Assembly (NCBI RefSeq): GCF_028715765.1
Contig: NZ_JAQURE010000001.1
Location: forward strand, 114,488-178,487
Source of the DNA: Rhodoferax sp.
GTDB lineage: Bacteria > Pseudomonadota > Gammaproteobacteria > Burkholderiales > Burkholderiaceae_C
Direction of reading: 5' to 3'
DNA length: 64,000 nt
Shown here piece by piece: positions 36,590-45,426 of this stretch (positions are counted from its first letter, which is position 1; each line of letters starts with the position of its first letter). A model generated the notes under the pieces. The model was not told where the DNA came from and ran no database searches. It saw only the letters and a program-made list of their open reading frames with translations. The translations under genes and the position numbers were made by a program.

Positions 36590-37429
36590 CTAACGCGCAG
36601 GCAAATATTTGGCAGGATCAACCGGCTTACCCTGCCGACGCACTTCAAAGTGCAATTTCACACGATCAGCATCACTGTTGCCCATCTCGGCAATTTTTTG
36701 CCCTTTGGTGACGTTTTGGTCTTCTTTCACCAGCAATGCGCGGTTGTGCGCATAGGCGGTTAAAAACACGTTGTCATGCTTGAGAATGATCAGGTTGCCG
36801 TAGCCACGTAGCCCTGCACCCACATACACCACGCGGCCATCAGCTGCAGCCAGCACCGGCTCACCAGCAGTGCCGGCAATGTCCACACCTTTGTTTTTTT
36901 GTTCATCAAACCCAGCCAACACAGCGCCCGCTGCTGGCCAGATAAAGCTCACCTCACTCACCGCAGCAACCGGCTTGGTATCTGCGGGCGATGAAGCTGG
37001 TGCAGCAGGGGAACTTGCAGCCGCTGAAGCGCCTGCAGCGGCCGTAGACGCAGTCACAGTAGGCTTGCTCACAGGCTTGACAACCACATCACCCGCAGGT
37101 GGCGCCACACGCAGCACTTGGCCGACCTCGATTTTGTTGGGGTTGTCTACATTGCTCCAACGCGCCACATCTTGCACGCTTTGTCCATTTTCAAGGGCAA
37201 TGCGAATCATGGTGTCGCCGGGTTTGACGGTGTAGTAGCCGGGCTTGCCTGCATTCTCAAAACCTGGCAACTGTTTGACAGGCGTGACCACAACAGGTGC
37301 CGAAGGGTTACCGGCACGCGTCATGCGTTCTTCAACCGGTGCATGGTTCAGACTTTTGCTACCGCACCCTGCCAGGGTGATGGCAGAAACCACACAAACA
37401 AAAGCAAATTTTGAATTAAAACCAGTCAT
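36590..37429 (-). CDS. nlpD: NlpD-like lipoprotein, LysM plus M23 domain
   Basis: A 279-residue outer-membrane lipoprotein: signal peptide with lipobox ITLAGCG, a LysM domain (GYYTVKPGDTMIRIALENGQSVQDVARWSNVDNPNKIEVGQVLRV), an Ala/Ser/Pro linker and a C-terminal M23/LytM domain (DIAGTAGEPVLAAADGRVVYVGAGLRGYGNLIILKHDN, HFEVRRQGKPVDP). The zinc-site His/Asp set is incomplete, as in NlpD/EnvC amidase activators, so it probably activates an amidase during cell separation. ATG 37429 is preferred, after AGGGAT. It follows pcm by 10 bases. Confidence 0.9.
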   Translation of the reverse strand: MTGFNSKFAFVCVVSAITLAGCGSKSLNHAPVEERMTRAGNPSAPVVVTPVKQLPGFENAGKPGYYTVKPGDTMIRIALENGQSVQDVARWSNVDNPNKIEVGQVLRVAPPAGDVVVKPVSKPTVTASTAAAGASAAASSPAAPASSPADTKPVAAVSEVSFIWPAAGAVLAGFDEQKNKGVDIAGTAGEPVLAAADGRVVYVGAGLRGYGNLIILKHDNVFLTAYAHNRALLVKEDQNVTKGQKIAEMGNSDADRVKLHFEVRRQGKPVDPAKYLPAR

Positions 37430-37439
37430 ACCTATCCCT

Positions 37440-38246
37440 TTAATCAACGCCGGATTTTAAGGGGACGAAATGCACAGCCTCCATGACTGTTTGCCGTACC
37501 CCTTGTGTCGTTTTTTCAATGACCACCAGCGCTTGCCCCATCTTGGCAGCTGCGCCAGTGCACACTGGCGCCACAATGCGCCCGCCAACAGCCAGTTGCT
37601 CCACCCAAGCTTGCGGCACAGCTTCACCGCCCGCAGCGGCAATGATGCCCGCATAGGGCGCCCCTTTGGCATACCCTAACATGCCGTCACCAAACAGCAA
37701 ATGCACATTGGCCAAGCGAAAGTGGCGCAAGTTGTCACGCGCTTTGTCGTGCAACCCACGCAATCGTTCGATGGAGTAAACCTCCGTACACAAATGACTC
37801 AGCACTGCGGCTTGGTAACCGCAACCCGTACCAATTTCGAGCACTCTTCCCAGGCGCCCCAGCTGACCTTGGCGCAACAGCTCAAGCATGCGTGACACCA
37901 CCCCTGGCTTTGAAATCGTTTGCCCCAGACCAATGGGCAAACTGGTGTCTTCATAAGCTTGATTCACCAGCGCCGTGTCGACAAAACGATGCCTCTCCAC
38001 TTGACCCATGGCACTTAACACCAAGGCATCTTCAATGCCTTGGTGCTTGAGCTTGGTCACCATGCTTTGCCGAACAGCGCTGGAATCCATCCCCAGCCCA
38101 TGCGGCTGCAACAAGGGTTTGGCAACGCTTGGCAATGAATGGGCTTGAGGCGAAGACCAGACGGATGCAAGACCCGTGGGCGATGCGGCCAAACGTGCAG
38201 GAAAACTGGGGCGATTTTTGGGTGGCGTGGGACGATGCAGCGTCAT
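37440..38246 (-). CDS. pcm: Protein-L-isoaspartate O-methyltransferase
   Basis: A 268-residue SAM methyltransferase repairing isoaspartyl residues. Core motifs: LPIGLGQTISKPGVVSRMLELL, VLEIGTGCGYQAAVLSHLCTEVYSIERLRGLHDKA and GRIVAPV. The ~55-residue N-terminal extension (Pro/Ser-rich) is longer than in E. coli; a later start at the ATG before DSSAVRQSMVTKL is possible. It lies in the surE-pcm-nlpD order. Confidence 0.93.
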   Translation of the reverse strand: MTLHRPTPPKNRPSFPARLAASPTGLASVWSSPQAHSLPSVAKPLLQPHGLGMDSSAVRQSMVTKLKHQGIEDALVLSAMGQVERHRFVDTALVNQAYEDTSLPIGLGQTISKPGVVSRMLELLRQGQLGRLGRVLEIGTGCGYQAAVLSHLCTEVYSIERLRGLHDKARDNLRHFRLANVHLLFGDGMLGYAKGAPYAGIIAAAGGEAVPQAWVEQLAVGGRIVAPVCTGAAAKMGQALVVIEKTTQGVRQTVMEAVHFVPLKSGVD

Positions 38247-38254
38247 GTCACAAG

Positions 38255-39019
38255 TCAGACTGCAGTGGTCAATTTAGCTGCCGTTTGTGCCCAATAGCTC
38301 AGATGCTCATGGTCTGTCAGGTCAACTTTCAAGGGTGTCATTGAGATGTGCCCTTGCGCAGTGGCATGGAAATCAGTGCCCTCAGCATCATCTTTGGCCG
38401 CCCCTGCAGCACCAATCCAGTACATCGTTTCACCGCGGGGATTTCGCTGTGTGATGACTGCTTCAGCAGCATGGCGACGCCCTAAACGGCACAACTTCAA
38501 GTGCCCCATTTGATCCAGTGGCAAATTGGGCATGTTCACATTCAACAACCACGCAGCACTGCCAACCAAGCCTTGCGCCGACATTTGCAACACCAGCTCG
38601 CGGGCTTTCGCGGCAGCAGCATCCACATGACGCCAGTCACGCTCCACCTGAGAGAACGCAATGGCTGGCACGCCAAACAAATACCCCTCCATGGCAGCAC
38701 CCACGGTGCCTGAGTAAATGGTGTCGTCACCCATGTTGGCGCCGTTATTGATGCCAGACACCACCAAGTCAGGCCGGTAACCCAGCAAACCAGTCAGGGC
38801 AATGTGCACACAATCGGCCGGGGTGCCATTGACATACCTGAAGCCATTGGGAGCCCGGGTGACATACAAAGGTGTATGCAAAGTCAAGGCGTTGGACTTG
38901 GCACTGTTGTTGTGCTCAGGCGCCACCACCTCTACCTCAGCCACGTCTTTCAGCGCTTCATAGAGCGCCACAATGCCCGGTGCACGAAAACCATCGTCAT
39001 TTGAAATCAATATTTTCAT
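38255..39019 (-). CDS. surE: 5'/3'-nucleotidase SurE
   Basis: A 254-residue metal-dependent phosphatase starting [16 protein letters not shown] with the acidic metal site [28 protein letters not shown] and [23 protein letters not shown]. The ATG at 39019 gives the standard N-terminus; the 16-residue extension upstream is unlikely. First gene of surE-pcm-nlpD, stress/stationary-phase genes usually linked to rpoS. Confidence 0.96.
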   Translation of the reverse strand: MKILISNDDGFRAPGIVALYEALKDVAEVEVVAPEHNNSAKSNALTLHTPLYVTRAPNGFRYVNGTPADCVHIALTGLLGYRPDLVVSGINNGANMGDDTIYSGTVGAAMEGYLFGVPAIAFSQVERDWRHVDAAAAKARELVLQMSAQGLVGSAAWLLNVNMPNLPLDQMGHLKLCRLGRRHAAEAVITQRNPRGETMYWIGAAGAAKDDAEGTDFHATAQGHISMTPLKVDLTDHEHLSYWAQTAAKLTTAV

Positions 39020-39136
39020 GTTGCTGCCAATCCTTTTGGCCATTGTAGGATGGGCTCTGCAACACAAAAAGCTTGGGTGATCAACCCATCTCGGAGGAAC
39101 ATTGGTAAGACATCAACGCTGCTTTCAACGCAACTC

Positions 39137-39175
39137 GCCCTGAGTCTATCGAAGCACCGCGACAGACTTCAGGGC
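39137..39175. repeat. Palindromic hairpin of the GCCCTGAG type
   Basis: GCCCTGAGTCT (39137-39147) and AGACTTCAGGGC (39164-39175) form an 11-bp stem with one bulge. It lies between ccoG and surE and resembles the widespread GCCCTGAGCCTGTCGAAGG repeat of proteobacteria. There is no T run, so it is not an obvious terminator. Confidence 0.55.
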
Positions 39176-39185
39176 AAACGATTCA

Positions 39186-40622
39186 TCAGCGTGGAATCAC
39201 AAATTTAGACTCTTCACGCAGACGCCCAGGGCTGTCAAGTGACTCAATAATGAAGTGAATTTCATGTGAACCTGGTTTATCGGCCTCTGGTGGCACCTGC
39301 ACCCGCACTGGCACCCAGCGCGCTTTGGTCGGCTCCAGACTCAAAGTGGGTTCTGAGGTGATTTCAATGCCTGGCAACCCTTCAACAGAAATTTTGTAGC
39401 GTTGATTAGACTCTGTGGCATTCATGACCTGAATGCTGTAAACATTTTCGATCTTGCCAGCCTCAATCACCCGCGCCATCACACCACGGTCTCGCACCAC
39501 ATCGGCTTTGAAGGGCGTGCGGGTTGCCAAACTCACAAAAATAGCCAACACAATGCCCAGCAAAATGGTGCTGTAGACCAACACCCTGGGTCGCAACACA
39601 CGTTTGATGGTTTGCTCTTTGCTCCAATGGTTGTTCATGGCGTTTTCGGTGGAATATTTCACCAAGCCACGCGGATAGCCCACTTTGTCCATCACCGTGT
39701 CGCACACATCGGCACAAGCGCCGCAACCAATGCATTCATATTGCAGCCCATTGCGAATATCAATCCCAGTGGGGCACACTTGCACACACAAACTGCAATC
39801 CACACAAGAGCCCAAGTTCATCTTGCTTGGGTCAGCTTTCTTGGAACGCGCACCACGCGGTTCACCACGCTCAGTGTCATAGGTCACGATCAAAGTGTCT
39901 TTGTCAAACATGGCACTTTGGAACCGCGCATAAGGGCACATGTGTTTGCACACTTGTTCGCGCATGAAACCTGCATTGCCATAAGTGGCAAAGCCGTAAA
40001 AGAACACCCAAAAAAACTCCCAAGCTGCCAACTGACCACCCAAGAACGCGCCAGCCATTTCGCGCATGGGCACAAAATAGCCGACAAAAGTAAACCCGGT
40101 CCAGAACGAAAAAGCAATCCATAAAAATTGCTTGCCAGTTTTGCGCGCCAATTTCTCGCTCGTCATCGCTCCTTCATCTCTGCGCATGCGTGCTGCACGG
40201 TCACCTTCGATCTTTTTCTCTATCCACAAAAAGATTTCTGTGTACACCGTTTGTGGGCAAGCGTAGCCACACCACAAACGACCCGCCACAGCGGTGAACA
40301 AAAACAAAGACAGCGCTGCAATGATCATAAAGCCGGTGAGGTAAATGAAATCTTGCGGGTACAGCACCAAGCCAAAAATATAAAACCGGCGCACACTCAA
40401 ATCAAACAACACGGCCTGACGCTGCCCCCACTCCAACCACGGCAAACCATAAAAAACAAGCTGTGTGACCCACACCATGACCCAGCGCCAATGCGAAAAC
40501 ACGCCAGAAACACTGCGCGGATAAATTTTTTGATGTGGCGCATACAGAGACACCAACTCTTCTTCGGGTGCCACTGCTGCAATGGGTATGACTTTTTTGG
40601 GGCTGTTGTTATCGGTTGTCAT
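39186..40622 (-). CDS. ccoG: Cytochrome c oxidase accessory protein CcoG (FixG/RdxA)
   Basis: A 478-residue membrane iron-sulfur protein thought to help copper delivery to cbb3 oxidase (family knowledge). Membrane segments in the N-terminal half include RLWCGYACPQTVYTEIFLWIEKKIEG, then two ferredoxin clusters (CVDCSLCVQVCPTGID; CIGCGACADVCDTVMD), another membrane segment and a C-terminal Ig-like domain. ATG 40622 (MTTDNNSPKK) has GAGGAG upstream. No ccoNOP genes are in the window. Confidence 0.93.
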   Translation of the reverse strand: MTTDNNSPKKVIPIAAVAPEEELVSLYAPHQKIYPRSVSGVFSHWRWVMVWVTQLVFYGLPWLEWGQRQAVLFDLSVRRFYIFGLVLYPQDFIYLTGFMIIAALSLFLFTAVAGRLWCGYACPQTVYTEIFLWIEKKIEGDRAARMRRDEGAMTSEKLARKTGKQFLWIAFSFWTGFTFVGYFVPMREMAGAFLGGQLAAWEFFWVFFYGFATYGNAGFMREQVCKHMCPYARFQSAMFDKDTLIVTYDTERGEPRGARSKKADPSKMNLGSCVDCSLCVQVCPTGIDIRNGLQYECIGCGACADVCDTVMDKVGYPRGLVKYSTENAMNNHWSKEQTIKRVLRPRVLVYSTILLGIVLAIFVSLATRTPFKADVVRDRGVMARVIEAGKIENVYSIQVMNATESNQRYKISVEGLPGIEITSEPTLSLEPTKARWVPVRVQVPPEADKPGSHEIHFIIESLDSPGRLREESKFVIPR

Positions 40623-40632
40623 CAAAGACTCC

Positions 40633-41265
40633 TCAATGTGCAAAATGAATAGGATGTGATTCGGGCAATGCGGCCATGTGCATTAAAAAATCGTCACGCG
40701 TCTGGCCGGCAAAAAACGGGTGCCAACGCCGCTGTTCAAACACAGTGGTCACAGCACGAGAGCGCTGCTCGTGTCCGGTAAACAACAATGTTTCATCTGG
40801 CAAGGTAAAGATGTGCTGTGTGACACTGTCCCACAACGCTTCTGGCGCTGCGGGAGCGGGTTGATGTGGGCACGACGTCAAGGCCAGCAAGCCACCGCAA
40901 AAAACGCGATCCCGCCAGGCAAAACTCAAACAACTGCGGGTGTGCCCAGGCGTGGCCATGACGTGAATCAACTCGTCACCAAAAGTCAGTGTATGGCCAT
41001 CTTGCACAGCCCCACTGCCAGAGCCACCCTGCACCATAGGGGCACCCAAGAGTGCCAATTGCTCAGGCTCAGTAGGCTGCAGCGCATCATGGTGATGGGT
41101 TCGCAATGACCAACGCAAACGCAAATCACGCTCGGCCAGCAACGCCAGCAACAGCTGCACATCGCGCCCATGTGGGTCTACCAAAACGGCTTCTTTGGCA
41201 TCTAAATCAGCCAACAAGTAGGTGAGTTCACCTGTGGCATCGTTGTTTAAGATTCTGAAATACAC
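40633..41265 (-). CDS. ETHE1/persulfide-dioxygenase-like MBL protein with degenerate metal site
   Basis: A 210-residue MBL-fold protein collinear with ETHE1/PDO: YLLADLDAKEAVLVDP, ATPGHTRSCLSFAW, the characteristic LWDSVTQHIFTLPDETLLFTGHEQRSRAVTTVFEQRRWHP, and a C-terminal FLMHMAALP. The usual HxHxDH is HHHDAL here: His57 matches the first iron ligand, but the motif's Asp and last His are lost. The second ligand, His108 (PGH), is kept. The third, the Asp of TGD, is Gly125 (CGG). A 2-His-1-Asp iron site therefore cannot form, so dioxygenase activity is doubtful. It is divergent from a FisR-like activator and preceded by a sigma-54 promoter. It may bind or sense persulfides, or be decaying. Confidence 0.8.
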   Translation of the reverse strand: MYFRILNNDATGELTYLLADLDAKEAVLVDPHGRDVQLLLALLAERDLRLRWSLRTHHHDALQPTEPEQLALLGAPMVQGGSGSGAVQDGHTLTFGDELIHVMATPGHTRSCLSFAWRDRVFCGGLLALTSCPHQPAPAAPEALWDSVTQHIFTLPDETLLFTGHEQRSRAVTTVFEQRRWHPFFAGQTRDDFLMHMAALPESHPIHFAH

Positions 41266-41340
41266 CTTGTGCTTTCCAATGAGAGGCTTAGGTCTTTGAC
41301 TGCCAGACCAGCCTCTTGCGCGGTTAATTGATAAAGATCA

Positions 41341-41356
41341 ATCAAGAACTGTGCCA
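41341..41356 (-). promoter_or_regulatory. Sigma-54 promoter of the MBL gene
   Basis: On the minus strand TGGCAC (41351-41356), AGTTC, TTGAT (41341-41345): correct -24/-12 spacing, a perfect -24 element and one mismatch in the -12 element (TTGCW consensus). The start site would fall about 60 bases before the MBL ATG, and the palindromes at 41443-41476 lie about 90-130 bases upstream, a normal distance for activator sites. Confidence 0.6.
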
Positions 41357-41442
41357 TGTTTGAAATAAAAATTTCTTCATTTAAAAACAATCAGTTAAAG
41401 ACGTATTTGCTTTTCAAGCAGCGTCAATTCATACAACAAAAC

Positions 41443-41479
41443 TGCCATTTTTGTCATCCTATGCCAAATTTGACATAAT
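41443..41479 (+). promoter_or_regulatory. Promoter of the sigma-54 activator gene with two palindromic operators
   Basis: TTGTCA (41451-41456), 17-base spacer, CATAAT (41474-41479) form a sigma-70 promoter. Overlapping it are two related inverted repeats, TGCCATTTTTGTCA (41443-41456) and ATGCCAAATTTGACAT (41461-41476), centres 19 bases apart. They could be both upstream activator sites for the divergent MBL promoter and an autorepression site for the regulator. Confidence 0.6.
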
Positions 41480-41505
41480 TGAACGATTCCACTTTGGCAC
41501 ACCCC

Positions 41506-42837
41506 ATGAAACCCTTTCCTGAACTCATGTCTTTCATTGAGAGCCTGCCCGAGCCTCACATTTTGTTTGACACGCAATACCGCATCTTGGCTGCCAATGC
41601 GGCCTACCGCCGTCAATTCAGCCCCGACCGCAGTGTGGTCGGGCGCACCTGTTTCGACGTGTCGCATCGGTTCAGTGTGCCTTGTGACCAGGCAGGTGAA
41701 TCTTGTCCGCTGGTTCGTTCGCGAGAATCAGGCCAACGCGAACGGGTGCTGCACCTGCACCACACCTCCAAGGGCGAAGAATACGTCAGCATCGAGCTCG
41801 CGCCTTTACAAGACGCCAGTGGGCTACAAACGTGTTATGTGGAAAAAATGGAGCCCCTGAAAGTGGCGCAAAGTCAGCCCACGGCTCAGGGATTGATTGG
41901 GCGAAGCGCATCGTTCATGACCATGTTGGGTTTGGTGGCACGTGTGGCACCTTCGCAAGCCACGGTGCTCTTGCTGGGTGAATCAGGCACCGGCAAAGAG
42001 CTGGTTGCCCGCGCCGTGCACGAAGCCAGCACGCGCGCCAGCAAAGCGCTGGTGCCAGTTGACTGCTCCAGTCTGCCAGAAAACTTGTTTGAATCTGAAC
42101 TTTTTGGCCATGAACGCGGCGCATTCACGGGCGCCAACACCGCGCGGGGAGGCTTGGTAGAAGCAGCCAGTGGGGGCACCTTGTTTTTGGACGAGGTCGG
42201 CGACATTCCTCTGAGCATGCAAGTCAAACTGCTGCGCTTGCTTGAAACCGGCACTTACCGCCGCGTGGGCAGCACCGAACAGCGCCATGCTGACATTCGC
42301 GTGGTGTCTGCCACACACCGTGATCTGGATCAGATGGTGGCACAAGGCAAGTTCCGTGAAGACTTGTATTACCGCCTGAGCACCTTCCCCATCCATTTGC
42401 CGGCACTGCGAGAGCGCCAAGACGACATCTCCTTGCTATGCGCTGCCTTGCTAGAACGGGTGTCCCCCCAACGCAAACTGAATTTAAGCGACAGCGCGCT
42501 GCAACTGCTGCAAACCCAAACCTACCCAGGCAATGTGCGAGAGCTAAGGAATCTGCTGGAGCGCTCTGCCCTGCTGTGTGACGGCAGCCAGTTGCAAGAC
42601 AGCCATGTACAGCAAGCGCTGCAATCTGGTCGAAAAACAAGCTTTGAGCTGCCTGCTGCGCTGGCACCTGGCCTTGGCACCGAGGCCAAACCCGGCGCAC
42701 TGGCCAAGATGGCTCAAGCTGGGCTGCGTGAAATGGTTCGCAGCCACACCGGCAGTCGTGCAGAGCTGGCAGCTCAATTGGGCATCAGTGAACGCTCACT
42801 CTACCGCAAACTCAAGTCTATTGAGGACTCAATCTAG
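41506..42837 (+). CDS. Sigma-54-dependent activator, FisR-like (three-cysteine PAS sensor)
   Basis: A 443-residue enhancer-binding protein. N-terminal PAS-like domain with Cys49, Cys60 and Cys67; the spacing (11 and 7) equals what I recall for Cys53/64/71 of FisR, the sulfane-sulfur sensor of Cupriavidus. The AAA+ domain has Walker A GESGTGKE, the sigma-54 contact [13 protein letters not shown], Walker [13 protein letters not shown] and the R-finger region. A Fis-type HTH ([22 protein letters not shown]) ends the protein. ATG 41506 is chosen because a TTG at 41479 lies in the promoter. It is divergent from the ETHE1-like gene, its likely target. Confidence 0.85.
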   Translation: MKPFPELMSFIESLPEPHILFDTQYRILAANAAYRRQFSPDRSVVGRTCFDVSHRFSVPCDQAGESCPLVRSRESGQRERVLHLHHTSKGEEYVSIELAPLQDASGLQTCYVEKMEPLKVAQSQPTAQGLIGRSASFMTMLGLVARVAPSQATVLLLGESGTGKELVARAVHEASTRASKALVPVDCSSLPENLFESELFGHERGAFTGANTARGGLVEAASGGTLFLDEVGDIPLSMQVKLLRLLETGTYRRVGSTEQRHADIRVVSATHRDLDQMVAQGKFREDLYYRLSTFPIHLPALRERQDDISLLCAALLERVSPQRKLNLSDSALQLLQTQTYPGNVRELRNLLERSALLCDGSQLQDSHVQQALQSGRKTSFELPAALAPGLGTEAKPGALAKMAQAGLREMVRSHTGSRAELAAQLGISERSLYRKLKSIEDSI

Positions 42838-42845
42838 CTACATAA

Positions 42846-42893
42846 AAAATAGCTACTAGCGCTTAAATAATAAGCGCTAAAGCCATATTTTAT
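42846..42893 (+). repeat. Dispersed palindromic repeat, copy 6
   Basis: AAAATAGCTACTAGCGCTTA then ATAATAAGCGCTAAAGCC, close to the core, between two convergent genes and adjoining the stop of the AhpD-like gene. Confidence 0.8.
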
Positions 42894-43246
42894 TAAGTTT
42901 TTTGTGGTGCCATGGCATCAAATGCGGCCAGCGCTTCTGCCACCAGCATGAGACCTGGGCCGCCACCCATGTACACACACACACCCAATGCTTCTTCAAG
43001 CTCGGCACGAGTGCAGCCCAAGCGATGTAAGGCTTTGACATGAAACGCAATGCACCCAGAGCAGTGTTGGGTCACGCCAATGGCCAGTGCAATCAGCTCT
43101 TTGTGCTTGGCGCTGACCTGCCCTTCAGCCATGGCCGCTTTGGCCATTTGACCAAAACCCAGCATGGTTTCGCTTTGCGACTTGCGAAAAGGCCCCAGGT
43201 TGTCATTGATGCTTTTCATCAACCCCATTGAATCGAACGTACTCAT
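42893..43246 (-). CDS. Carboxymuconolactone decarboxylase/AhpD-like protein
   Basis: A 117-residue all-helical protein with the redox CxxC motif in GVTQHCSGCIAFHVKALHRLGCTRAELEEALGV, as in AhpD-type alkylhydroperoxidase-like proteins. CMD-fold proteins without this motif are decarboxylases; the CxxC and downstream His favour a thiol-redox role. The electron donor and substrate are unknown. It starts at ATG 43246, 31 bases after the exported protein encoded upstream on the same strand. Confidence 0.85.
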   Translation of the reverse strand: MSTFDSMGLMKSINDNLGPFRKSQSETMLGFGQMAKAAMAEGQVSAKHKELIALAIGVTQHCSGCIAFHVKALHRLGCTRAELEEALGVCVYMGGGPGLMLVAEALAAFDAMAPQKT

Positions 43247-43278
43247 CCATGCTCCTCACTCAAAATAAAACAAACTTA

Positions 43279-44001
43279 TCAACCGAATTTTGCAAACAAC
43301 TTGCTGTAAGGCCCTTTGAGCTTACCGGCAGCCGCTTTGACAGCATCCACATCTTGATTCAACAGCGCGGCTTCGAGCTGACTGACAGACTGGTTGACGG
43401 CTTTGAGCAAACCCGTGAATTCAGCGTTGGCCTTCAAATCAGCCGGGGCTTGCAGTTCCAGCTGTTGCGCCAGATAACTCAAGGCACCGGTCTGAGCCGT
43501 CAGCAGCCACATGCCTTTGGGCTGCGCCAGCGTGTCTTGACCATGAATCATGATGACCTCCATCTGGCTGTGGTAGGCGTTCATGTGGTCGCTGAACACC
43601 ACCACGTTGTTGCGCAAGCGCATGTCGGCCATCACTTCACGCACGCGCTCAAGAGTGGTGTGTGCTTGCGAGAGCTGGCCCGCTGCAACTTCTTTAAGCG
43701 CTTGATCGTAGACCACGCTCACTTCTTTGACTGACGCAGCAAATGCCGCATCACGGTCATAAGGCGCTGCGGGTTTGGCACCGAACTCAGCCAGCTTGTT
43801 CCATGTTTGCTGCGCCTGTGTGAGGGCTTGCTGGGCTTCATTCTGTGACTTGCCATTGGTCTTGTACAGCGCCATGCGGTAAGGCGCATTGGCCGCCTGC
43901 ATCAGATCAGTCACCGGGTCGGCAGCATACGCAGCGGCACCCAGAGCAAGTGAAATGGCCAAACCCAGTGATTTGATGGCCGTGTTGATGTGACGTGTCA
44001 T
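43279..44001 (-). CDS. Exported helical protein of unknown function
   Basis: A 240-residue protein with a signal peptide (LGLAISLALGAAAYAA, cleavage after AYA) and an otherwise helical mature chain (ALTQAQQTWNKLAEFGAKPAAP, KEVAAGQLSQAHTTLERVREVMADMRLRN, and a C-terminal KAAAGKLKGPYSKLFAKFG). The fold looks like a four-helix bundle such as cytochrome c', but no CxxCH haem motif is present. A methionine/histidine-rich stretch (DHMNAYHSQMEVIMIHG) could bind metal. ATG 44001 is chosen from the signal peptide; a 48-residue upstream extension is not credible. Confidence 0.7.
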   Translation of the reverse strand: MTRHINTAIKSLGLAISLALGAAAYAADPVTDLMQAANAPYRMALYKTNGKSQNEAQQALTQAQQTWNKLAEFGAKPAAPYDRDAAFAASVKEVSVVYDQALKEVAAGQLSQAHTTLERVREVMADMRLRNNVVVFSDHMNAYHSQMEVIMIHGQDTLAQPKGMWLLTAQTGALSYLAQQLELQAPADLKANAEFTGLLKAVNQSVSQLEAALLNQDVDAVKAAAGKLKGPYSKLFAKFG

Positions 44002-44169
44002 GTTGAAATTCCTAAACTTGTAAAAGAAGCCTAGAGTGTGCGCAGTGCGTGTCAAGGCTGCATGATGAAACGTCAAAGATTTGTAAAGTTCGAAAGTGCA
44101 GATATAGGCATGCATCAATGTTTCAAAACCAAAACCAGTTGTCAAAACAACTGGCCGACGCGACGCGGG

Positions 44170-45426
44170 TTATGCAGTAGCTTCAAGTGGCAAGGCCACT
44201 TGATGGTCAACGCTGAACTGGTAGTCTTTGAAAATATGCTCGGCGCTGAGGGTTTGGTAGCTGCCATCGGCGTTGCGACGGGTCGTGTCTTTGAGCCGAT
44301 AGGTGTAGTGACCACAGGTCCACAGTTTGAAATTGCGCATTTGCGTACACAAGCAGGTTTTGTCTTGCACTGAGATGTTTTTGCCATCCGGGTGCAAAGC
44401 CAACTCGCGGTTGTAAGCCGTGATGTACGCACAATTGCCGTTGCCATCGAGCAAATAGCCATAAGACTCACAGTTGGGGCGAATACCGTCACCAATCGCA
44501 GGTGAGCCCTTGAGCATGCGCATGGGGTAGCCAGTGGGCGAAATGGTGTTGACCAAAATGTCATCTTCGTTCGCGGTGAAATAATCTTGTTTGACGGCGG
44601 CTGGCAAACCGCATTCGTTTGACACCGTGAAGCGCGTGGCCACCTGCACTGCGGCCGAACCTGATTCCAAAAACGATACCGCATCACTGCCGGTGAAGAT
44701 GCCACCCGCCGCGATGACCGGAATGTTGAGCTGCTCATCAGCCACGTATTTGATGACCTCGGCAATGATGGTGGCCAAGTCATACTGCGCCCAGTCCATA
44801 CCAAAACCCAAGTGACCACCGGCCAAGGGGCCTTCCACAATCACATAGTCAGGCAGGCGGTTCAGACGCGCGTTTTTACGCAAAAACAATTGCAGGGCGC
44901 GCACGCTCGACACAATGATGCCCAGCTTGGCATCGCGAAAACGCGGGTGGTCAGCAATCAAGGCAAACGAACCCAGGTGCAAGCCCGCACTCAAGGTGAT
45001 GCCGTCAATGCCGGCATCAAGCGCTGAAGCCATGCGCACCTGCAGCGTCTCGCGCGGGCCATTCATGGTGAGCTTTTCCATGCAATTCACAAACACCAGG
45101 CCATCGCCTTTTTTGGCCTCCATGGTGGCACCCACATGCCTGCGTGTGGCCTCTGCGAGCACATCCAAGTCAAATTTAACTTCTGATTTATCCGCATTAA
45201 GGATGTTGTGCCGGTACAGCTTGGTTTTGTCTTTGACAAAACTGGTGTCAAACCGGCGGTCAGACACATCATTGACCATGGCATCCGAGATGTGACCAAT
45301 GCCCCCCAAACGAGCGGTTTCCAACGCCAACTCAGCGGTAGAAATGTCTACCCCCATACCGCCCACCATGATCGGCACATATTCTTTTTGACCGAACTTC
45401 AGGCGAAAATCATCCACACGTTTCAT
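44170..45426 (-). CDS. Nitronate monooxygenase-like flavoprotein
   Basis: A 418-residue TIM-barrel flavoenzyme of the nitronate monooxygenase/FabK superfamily: VPIMVGGMGVDIS near the start, HVGATMEAKKGDG, VEGPLAGGHLGF and IPVIAAGGIFTGSDAVSFLESGSAAVQVATRF (FMN phosphate site). It has a C-terminal extension (~90 residues) with several cysteines (NCESYGY, CAYITAYN, CLCTQMRNFKLWTCGHYTYRL) that is longer than in typical enzymes. Substrate unknown. The gene shares its strand with the exported protein and AhpD-like genes. Confidence 0.8.
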   Translation of the reverse strand: MKRVDDFRLKFGQKEYVPIMVGGMGVDISTAELALETARLGGIGHISDAMVNDVSDRRFDTSFVKDKTKLYRHNILNADKSEVKFDLDVLAEATRRHVGATMEAKKGDGLVFVNCMEKLTMNGPRETLQVRMASALDAGIDGITLSAGLHLGSFALIADHPRFRDAKLGIIVSSVRALQLFLRKNARLNRLPDYVIVEGPLAGGHLGFGMDWAQYDLATIIAEVIKYVADEQLNIPVIAAGGIFTGSDAVSFLESGSAAVQVATRFTVSNECGLPAAVKQDYFTANEDDILVNTISPTGYPMRMLKGSPAIGDGIRPNCESYGYLLDGNGNCAYITAYNRELALHPDGKNISVQDKTCLCTQMRNFKLWTCGHYTYRLKDTTRRNADGSYQTLSAEHIFKDYQFSVDHQVALPLEATA

